This document shows, piece by piece, positions 56,643 through 64,000 of a DNA stretch of 64,000 nt. A program made the translations under genes and the position numbers. The DNA lies in the NCBI RefSeq assembly GCF_932526225.1, contig NC_064048.1, positions 5,376,627 through 5,440,626 of the forward strand. Direction: 5' to 3'. Origin of the DNA: Nematostella vectensis. Its lineage: Eukaryota > Cnidaria > Anthozoa > Actiniaria > Edwardsiidae. Numbering within the stretch: position 1 is the stretch's first letter; every line of letters starts with the position of its first letter. The notes below the pieces were generated by a model. The model did not search any database. It saw nothing but the letters and a program-made list of their open reading frames with translations, and had not been told where the DNA came from.

Positions 56643-59015
56643 TCACTTCTTGAGACGATTTGCAGCCCATAGTGCAACTACAGTGCCGAGGATGATAACG
56701 GTGCCGACAGTGTACCAGCTTGGCTCAGACAGTCTGAAGTCCATGACAGATCTCTGAAAATGTTTAAAATTTGTCAAGATGTGATCATTTTACCTCAATT
56801 AAAAGCCCTATATACACAAATCAATGGAAAATTGGATGAATTCCAGGGGTGGCAGGGCTGGCCCAAAAGTAAAGGAATCCAAGACCAGGGCCGTAGTAGG
56901 GGGTGGGGCACTGGGGGCATGTGCCCCTCCAAAATATTTTCAAAAATTATCAGGAAATGACCAGTATACTGTAAGCTGAAAAATCAGTGATTCCCATAGC
57001 CGGCAGCACAGAGAACACATCTCACTTATTGATGAACTTGGAAACAGAATCCTCTTGAACAGACTTTACATTTTCAATACAGGTAAATCTTGAAACTAAT
57101 TGGGACTGCAAATGACCAGGCGTCAATTGGCCAATCAGGGACCAAGTTCAGATTCTGAACCTAGCATAAATCAAAATAACGCTTCAAGAGGCCAGAACCT
57201 TGCGTTGCAAGCTCGCTGGGCACTAAATGGAGAGACATTAGAGGCTGTGGAACCAGGGAAAAAGAGCCATCAGCGATTTAGGGCCTGAAGATAACTTGTA
57301 ATCAGAGTGGTCCAAAAGTATTAACATTTTCAAGTTACTAAAAAATAGAAATTAATATAATTTACTACTCTAAATTCCCCTTGAAAAAAGGTAGGTTTCA
57401 TCAATAAAATATGCATCATTTAAATAGTATACATCACAAAGAAGAAATAAATATAAATACTGTGTTGTTTTATGCAATTTCAAGGCCTCAAACCCCTCTA
57501 TTCTCTGAGCACTTTGTTAAAAAAAAAATTCAGCAAACGGATAGATAGTGGCATACTGTACTGTATAACACTTTCCCTTGGTATCCCAAGAAGGGGGGGG
57601 GGGTAAACCCCCTAAAACTTCCCCCTAGTTCAGCTCATGAATACTGTAAATGACTTTATTTTAGTACCTACATAAGAATTTGAGTCAAAGAAATAACTTG
57701 ACTCTTTCATAAAACAATCTGAGAAAATTTTAGGAAAAGTAAAGAAGTTGAAAATTGTTCAAAAATTATTGATGCTTCTGAACAACAGTGAAACGAGAAG
57801 CCTGCTAAGAATTATGTTATGTAATGTCCAAAACATTCCAAACTCATGACATCACTGCAACCTGTAAATAACATGCAGTTATTCAAATTAATCATAATCC
57901 AAACATGGCATATTAATTGAGGAATTTCTTTCATGGATTCTAAATTATCAAAGATTTAGATATTTGATAAATTAACCGTTAAAGGCTCCTATAACGCATC
58001 GCGTTTGATGTGTCAAAGTGTAAATTTCTCTTTTTGTTTCCGAGTAACTTCTGCTGACTTGGCATTACGCTTCCAATATGTGTTTTCTTGTCAATAACTG
58101 TCTGATATAACACCACCAAGTGCTAACTTGAATAATGTATCATGTTATGAAACTTCGAGGACATTTTAACGGTATTTTAGCATCACAGGTACACCAGAGC
58201 TTTCAAATAGGGAACAAATTCGGTGTGCGCCGACCGCTTTCTCTGAAAGGACACTTGAGTTTGAGGTTTAGGGATATTGAGACCTGATGGTTTTTAACTT
58301 AATCATTTTTGTAAAATAAAACACTACAAGCTATGCTCGTGACAATAGGATTAAAATAACAGCTCGACAGTTCTTAGGACGCAAAAATTTTCTTTTGAAA
58401 GTAAAATATTGCTTCTGGCTTTCTTCTTCACTCAGTTGTCACCGAAACCGTTTTACTGTTACTTACCCAGCCACCGTGCTCTGCAATCCATCTTGCTATC
58501 CTCTCGCGAAATATAAAGTCCACAACAAAGCGAATAATCCTTCTAAGGAAGCTCCCGCTGAATCCTCTTCGTATAACAGTAATCGCAATCTCGTATCCAA
58601 AGCACAGTAAAGCGATGATTCTTCCCCAACTTATACCAGAACGAAATAGTCGGCGGGCAACCGCGGCAAATGTATCGTAGGCTGTTCCCGGCGTGAGATG
58701 CAAGCTTTCTATCATGTCATGGAATTGGTCTCTATATTTAGCATCGATTTCATCTCCAACTTCCCCCAGACGTCGGCCAATGGTCGCAATATGTTGCCTT
58801 GATGTATCGTTACAAGAGCGAAGTTCTTCCAAAGCATCGGATCTCGCCTCTGTAAACTGAACTTCAGTATCACCTCGTTCGGCTTCATCTTGAAATCGCT
58901 GGTACATAAAATAACGGAAAACACCTTCGGTTTCACTAACAACAGTCTTTTCGGAGTCCTCTGATGGCTCCTGTTGGACCCCTTCTTCCGGGGGTAAATC
59001 ACCAGCGCTCGCCAT
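56643..59015 (-). CDS. BAK1: BAK-like pro-apoptotic BCL-2 protein
   Basis: Exon 1 is 59015-58467 (183 codons, donor TGG|GTAAGT). Exon 2 is 56753-56643 (36 codons and stop, acceptor TTTTCAG). The protein has 219 residues, close to the usual 210. BH3 is at 78-92 with the L83..G87-D88-E89 core. BH1 (RSGISWGRIIALLCFG) is near 125-140. BH2 (RWIAEHGGW) is near 175-183. A hydrophobic helix at about 199-215 followed by basic residues NRLKK is a tail anchor. BAK sits in the mitochondrial outer membrane and oligomerises to release cytochrome c. BH1 and the FVVDF stretch match BAK better than BAX. The Met at 59013-59015 was chosen over an upstream in-frame Met at 59117 because the upstream residues do not look conserved. 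The anchor exon is short and separate, and would be missed by single-frame scans. Confidence 0.93.
56885..56972. mobile_element. GC-rich element, family B, inverted
   Basis: CAGGGCCGTAGTAGGGGGTG, then GGGGGCATGTGCCCCTCC and GGAAATGACCAGTA, in reverse order to the other copies. It lies in the BAK intron. Confidence 0.75.
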
Positions 59016-60694
59016 ATTTACAAGCAGCGATTTCTTGTTCGAATTGACTGAAGGCTCAACTTTTCCAGCGGGTAGACCTATGAGCTTACACAGGTAGACC
59101 AAATAAGTTAATAACAAAAATTTTGAAATTGCGTTTAATTTGTATAAAACAATAAAGTATTATTTTTATCGTAATTGCTGGGAAGAACGCTGACACAAAA
59201 AATATGCCGAATGCAAGAAAATAGAAATCCAAACAAAATATATTTACGGGACGGCTTCAAAAGTTGATAAAACCTTTGAGTCATAGCGTGCAATCATTTT
59301 TACTTGGACATTGAGAGAAAATTCAAAGGACGAGATTCAAGTAACTGTCGTTTTGGAAAAAAAAAAAAAAAAAAATCCCGCGCCCGCAAGGGAAACCCGC
59401 CTTTTTCCCGCGTGCTTCCTAAACACCAGAACGAGGCCCCAACATGTCTCCACGCATGCGTGTTTCAAACAGAAGGAAAACATGAAGCGAGGAAGTTTAC
59501 AAATTGTGGCAAATTTTACCTCACATTGGCTTCAAATTGTCCCCAAAACGCTATGAATGGCTAGTACTGATATAACCTGGTCCTCTTCTTTGTATTCTGT
59601 GAACTGATATGAGCTCGAACTTGCGAAATTTGGGAGAAATTCGGTAATTCTACAGCGTGTGTACACATCTGATTCACTCCCTGTGGTAAACGGATGCAAC
59701 AAGGTTCAAGGAGGGACCCTGGAAATATACATTCTCCATACATTCTTATGAAAATCCAGGTTGGATCGCAACCTAAAAGATAGATAACATACCAAGCTAC
59801 TAAAATACGCCACGATGAGTAAGTATGACACGTTAGTTTCCATTCAGAGGTGGGCTTTGTTTTTTTTAATGGATCGAAAGGGGATAGAACGACTCCTTGT
59901 GTTTGATTACTCCAAGTGAAAGAAACTGTTTCCCCGGGGAATCGAAAAGGACTTACCAGTTAACAAACCCAATCCTTGTATTTAAGACCACTTAGTTCAT
60001 GAATTTGCGTACTAGAATCCTCGTTCTCTGAGCACTTAGGCTTGAAACCTTGGCGCTCAAGGAAATTGCGTATAACGTGTAAGATTACTATGTATTTGTT
60101 TCACGAATTGCTGCATCGTCGTAGATATTATTCCAGGGTTTAATCCCCTTTTTATCTTGATTAAAACCGTACACGAAACCAACCATCATTCAGTTATTAT
60201 AAAAAATGTTGTTTGTTGTTGTTGGTCAGATCTGCATTTCCACCACACCTTCGTAAAGCAACACCGCAGTGATTTTTATTGTGATCGCAACTCAGATTAA
60301 AATCCCTCTTCTTATCAATTTATTTTACTCTACTTTCCTTATGTTTATTGTACTTTAGTTTGATCATAACGATAAGATATAAACGCCTGTAAGATCGTGT
60401 TTCCGTACTCTCTATAAATACAATACAGACTTGCCCAATTTCGACACTCTTCATTGACTATGGAATGATGTTATCTTTGTAAAAGTGTCATCCTACTTGC
60501 AAACCTTTTTGCAAAATGGACGTCCCGAGCCCCAACATTCCTTCTATCCTTTTATCAAATCAAGTACATTTTTAATATTATTAATTTGAAGAATTTGAAT
60601 TAACTAGGTCTTTTGATTTACTGAATTTGGAATGTTTTAAAATAAGTCCATTAAACTCAACTATCACTTTGTTTAGATGTATTTCACATATCTC
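59016..60694. other. No gene seen; BAK upstream region and AT-rich DNA
   Basis: The BAK promoter should lie just right of 59016. A poly-A run is at 59359-59376. Short open frames across this run look accidental. Nothing recognisable from 59600 to 60694. Confidence 0.45.
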
Positions 60695-61105
60695 AGGGCC
60701 ATTCCATTTTTTTATCCACACACCCACCATTGAGGAGAAAAAGTAAAACTTCCACCCCTCAGAAATTCTGACATAAACTTACCTGGGACCCCTCAGAAAT
60801 TTCTCCCTTGCTGTACCTATTGAGGATTTGATTTAGTAAACTGACCCTTCAGAAATTTCGATTTGGCAGCTAACAGACCCCAAGGTAATTTTTACTTAAC
60901 CTTATCAGAAACCCCTCAGAATTTTGTTGTTGTTTCCATTTGAAAATGATACCATTAAGATATCAAAACAGTCCCACTATTCATTCAAGCAACCCCTCAG
61001 AAATTTTCTTAGATGGTGTTACCCCTCAGAAACTTCACACACAGCCCATGCCCCTCAGAATTCTTCTCAATGGTGGGTGGGTGGATAAAAAATGGAATGG
61101 CCCTT
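60695..61105. mobile_element. 411-bp MITE with about 40-bp inverted ends
   Basis: AGGGCCATTCCATTTTTTTA, then CCACCATTGAG, pairs with CTCAATGGTGGGTGGGTGGA, then AATGGAATGGCCCT. The interior has about eight copies of CCCCTCAGAAATTT. Non-coding. Confidence 0.88.
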
Positions 61106-61744
61106 AGTTTGTTGTGATTGTTATTGTTAAAAGAACGATAGAGCGATGATACCCTCTCAGCAAGCTTGTGACGATGGTATTTTCACATGCACCATTTTAC
61201 AAAAAAATATGAATGGAACTTTATGAACTTTCATGCTAAATTGATACAAATAGCTCTTTGTTCTGAATGGGTTTCACAGTTTATTATTACATTATTTTTA
61301 ATAGTTGTGTGCTCTTAGTGATAAGTTATCCTGTTATATTATTATTATTATCATCTAGATCTCCATGCTAAATTTATAATCCCTAATAAAAAAAAAATTG
61401 TTTAACTGATTATTTTTTTATACATCTTGACATTCTTGTTATTTTCTTTCCTCCAATTTTGGGAGTTCTCAGACTTTGACAAATCAGGAAGTTATGCAGT
61501 AAACATACATATTTCAGAGTCTAAGTAAATTTAAAATTGTTAATTAGAATTTAAGAGATAGAAGTCACAGGTTTACCAACCCAATTTCCTCCAACAGTTG
61601 AATTTTCCTTTATTAGAGGGGACCTTTCAGTCAAGTGGGGGGAGGGGAGTTCTTCCCTTGGACCCCTCTTAGCTATGGGCCTTAGAGGGTAATACCCAAT
61701 CTGACGAAATGCACTAATAGACATTTACACTGATTAGGAGAAAG

Positions 61745-62262
61745 ATGGTTTTGATAGTTTGTTCCATGCAGATTGTCAAAGACTGTTTTGATAGTTTGTT
61801 CCATGCAGGTTGTCAAAGATTGTTTTGATTGTTTATTCCATGCAGGTTGTCAAAGACTGTTTTGATTGTTTGTTCCATGCAGGTTGTCAAAGACTGTTTT
61901 GAAAGATTGTTTTGATTGTTTGTTCCATGCAGGTTGTCAAAGACTGTTTTGATAGTTTGTTCCATGCAGGTTGTCAAAGATTGATTTGATTGTTTGTTCC
62001 ATGCAGGTTGTCAAAGACTGTTTTGAAAGATTATTTTGATTGTTTGTTCCATGCAGGTTGTCAAAGACTGTTTTGATTGTTTGTTCCATGCAGGTTGTCA
62101 AAGACTGTTTTGAAAGATTGTTTTGATTGTTTGTTCCATGCAGGTTGTCAAAGACTGTTTTGATTGTTTGTTCCATGCAGGTTGTGAGAGGCTGTTTTGA
62201 TTTATTGTTCATTGCCATTTGGTAAAAATTGTTTTGATGTTTTGATTGTTTGTTCTATGCAG
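61745..62262 (+). repeat. Acceptor-junction array before the 62263 exon, about 13 copies
   Basis: The unit is near TGTTTTGATTGTTTGTTCCA plus TGCAGGTTGTCAAAGAC (37 bp), with some extra AAAGATTG inserts. Each carries a T-rich tract and TGCAG|GT, matching the true acceptor TTCTATGCAG|GTGTTCATTC at 62263. The junction has been multiplied upstream. Confidence 0.92.
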
Positions 62263-62333
62263 GTGTTCATTCATCAGAACCGGATGATGAGTACGACAAG
62301 GCAAAAGCTGCCACTGTGGCAAGATATGATAGG
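62263..62333 (+). CDS. Orphan internal exon of an unidentified gene
   Basis: 71 bases between a good acceptor and the donor AGG|GTAAGT. Read with phase 1 in and phase 0 out, it encodes VHSSEPDDEYDKAKAATVAR then YDR, which is acidic then helical. The other frames have a stop or look less protein-like. Its partner exons are not visible in the window, and the hAT insertion begins 235 bases downstream. I do not recognise the protein. Confidence 0.45.
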
Positions 62334-62568
62334 GTAAGTATGCAGTTGCTATCTTGTGCTGCATTTCAAAACTCCCCAGTGTGGAAAGGGTATTAAGCTA
62401 TAAACCAACACCCAAAAATTTCAAATTCTATCCATAAAATAAACCTGTTCCAGAATCCTGAAACAGTTTGTGTGCTTTGCTAATTAAGTGAGTAAGTACG
62501 ACCTCTTTAAGCGAGAATAAAAAAAAACTGTGTTTAGAAAAAACTTGAGAATCTAAGAAGCTTGTAGC

Positions 62569-64000
62569 CAGGGCATCTGACAGGGTGCAAGGGTGCAGAT
62601 CCGCACCCTAGAGCAATTTCCACACCTTCCGCAACTTGGACGAATTTCCCGCAAAATCTGGGATTTTTTTCGCAAAATTGAAAAAAAAAGTACTCAAACC
62701 TTTTTTCTCATGCTTATCTTGTACTTGGGTAGATTCCTTCATGTGTAATATAGCCGAAAAAGGCTGCAAAACTCCAACAAAATCAGAATTGTTTATGTTC
62801 CATGTTGTACGATCGTCATATTTGCAAAAATGCACCAGGCGTTCCTTATAACTACTGAAAAAGGCCTGGGCCCTAGCCTTATTTCTAGATTTATATTTCT
62901 CATCTACCAATCAGTGTTCGTGTTATACTGTATGTATTCGCGGGAAAACTAAAAGAAAACATAACTACAAGCTTTTTCAGTCGTCTTTGAGGAATGCTAA
63001 GCACAATCTTCATCTTAAATGGATAAATTTTTTATCAAAGGCAAGAAAAAAGATCCTCATCTTGCAGTGCACATAGATGCTGCAGATCGAGCAAAAAAGT
63101 ATCCAAGTGGAACATGTCGATAACAAATTGCTGTTCTGTTCAACATTCAATATCATTGTCGATCATTTGAGGAAGTCTAAAGTCGATAAGCATCTGCAAT
63201 CAAATTCTCATTTCGAAAAAAAGAGCCGAGCAGACGAGTTCAAACAGCAAACAGTGAATACGGCGTTCCAATGCAAGACCGAGCCCCAGCTGGAAAAAGC
63301 GAAAGTCTGCCAGGAGTGGCTAAGAGCATGCACGGCTGCAAACATTCCGCTCCACAAGTCTGATAATGCTCTTCTACGAACATTTCTGAACACAAGAGTG
63401 GTCAATGGAGGTGCAATCCCCAAAGCGTCACAGCTTCGCGATTACTACCTGTTTGACGTTTATGAGGTAGAAAAAGCCGACCTCCAACAGTTAGTAAAGA
63501 ATAAGAATGTGGCCAAAATTGTAGGCGAGTTGAGCGACGAGGAGGGGAGATATGTGCTTGACGTACTAGCGGTTTTATTGGACTTAGATGAGCTATCTCC
63601 TAGTGGAAACTCAGTGGCGTATTTGTTGGACACTCACTTCCTTGAAGCCACTAATAATAGAACTGTGGCACAGGCAGTTGTGAAGACAGTGCACGAATGT
63701 GGGATTGATTATGACAATGTTTGAGTTTTTAACTCAGACAATGTTGGATATATGACAAAGGCATTCAAAGACACTCTTTCCTGTCTTTTCCCTATGTGCA
63801 TTCACATCACGTGTCACAGCCACATTGTGAATTTGGTGGCATGTGACCTGAAGAGGGGCTTTGCTGAAGTGAATGAATTTGTGAAATGTTTCAGAAATTT
63901 CTTTCATGTTTCAAGCGGTAGGAAGAGTAGGTTTCTTCAGTTTCTAAAGGAAGCTATTGGAAAGGAAGTTGTGCTAATGCCTCCGAACCCAACTACTAAA
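62569..64000 (+). mobile_element. hAT-type DNA transposon, 5' part, runs off right edge
   Basis: The likely left terminus is CAGGGCATCTGACAGGGTGC, in keeping with the CAGGG start common in hAT elements. About 450 non-coding bases precede the transposase-like frame. The right end and the 8-bp target duplication cannot be checked here. Confidence 0.7.
63019..64000 (+). pseudogene. CGGBP1-like BED-finger hAT protein, broken
   Basis: The natural start appears to be the ATG at 63019 (MDKFFIKGKKKDPHLAVHID). That frame stops at 63121 and the rest continues in the 63077-63724 frame, so one base was gained or lost near 63105-63115. The BED-type finger is LFCSTFN...HLQSNSH, in which the second Cys of CxxC is now Phe. 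The block WLRACTAANIPLHKSDNALL then VVNGGAIPKASQLRDYYL is typical of CGGBP1 and its hAT relatives. After TGA at 63722-63724 the same frame goes on (CHSHIVNLVACDLKRGFAEV) into the hAT catalytic region to the window edge. A frameshift, a stop and a lost zinc ligand make activity unlikely. Confidence 0.88.

Overview
This is intron-rich animal DNA. The perforin-like (MACPF) genes, a BAK-type BCL-2 protein, TMEM19 and CCDC34 homologues, AT-rich intergenic DNA and the many short inverted-repeat transposons point to a cnidarian, most likely an anthozoan such as a sea anemone. The species is inferred and cannot be fixed from the sequence alone.

Layout. Bases 1-41345 hold a divergent pair of paralogous MACPF genes. 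The minus-strand copy starts at 13093 and runs off the left edge (11 coding exons seen). The plus-strand copy starts at 18854 and is complete: 17 coding exons, about 1266 codons, stop at 41345. Its order is signal peptide, MACPF region, a FAMeT-like beta-rich region, a Cys-rich region and a LamG/pentraxin-like lectin fold. Several exons have identical lengths in the two copies. From 41.4 to 46.2 kb lie a 145-bp tandem array, nested transposons and a small two-exon gene for a basic 73-residue protein (44700-45772). CCDC34 follows as an uninterrupted minus-strand reading frame (47763-48788). TMEM19 (plus, 51246-53098) and a BAK-like apoptosis gene (minus, 56643-59015) are tail to tail. The right end has an orphan exon (62263-62333) and the 5' part of a decayed hAT-type element with a CGGBP1-like BED-finger reading frame.

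The most striking pattern is at splice junctions. At several exon borders the junction itself, with part of the exon and the GT or AG site, has been copied into a tandem array. This is seen at exon 7, exon 9 and exon 10 donors and before exon 15 of the plus gene, at the exon 11 donor of the minus paralog, and before the orphan exon at 62263. At 30.4-30.8 kb the array makes phase-0, 57-nt, AG/GT-flanked copies of an exon end, which look like raw material for cassette exons. TMEM19, CCDC34 and BAK show none of this.

The genes do not form one pathway. The MACPF proteins would be secreted and may act in defence, prey capture or development. BAK acts at the mitochondrial outer membrane, CCDC34 is linked to cilia and flagella, and TMEM19 is a multi-pass membrane protein.
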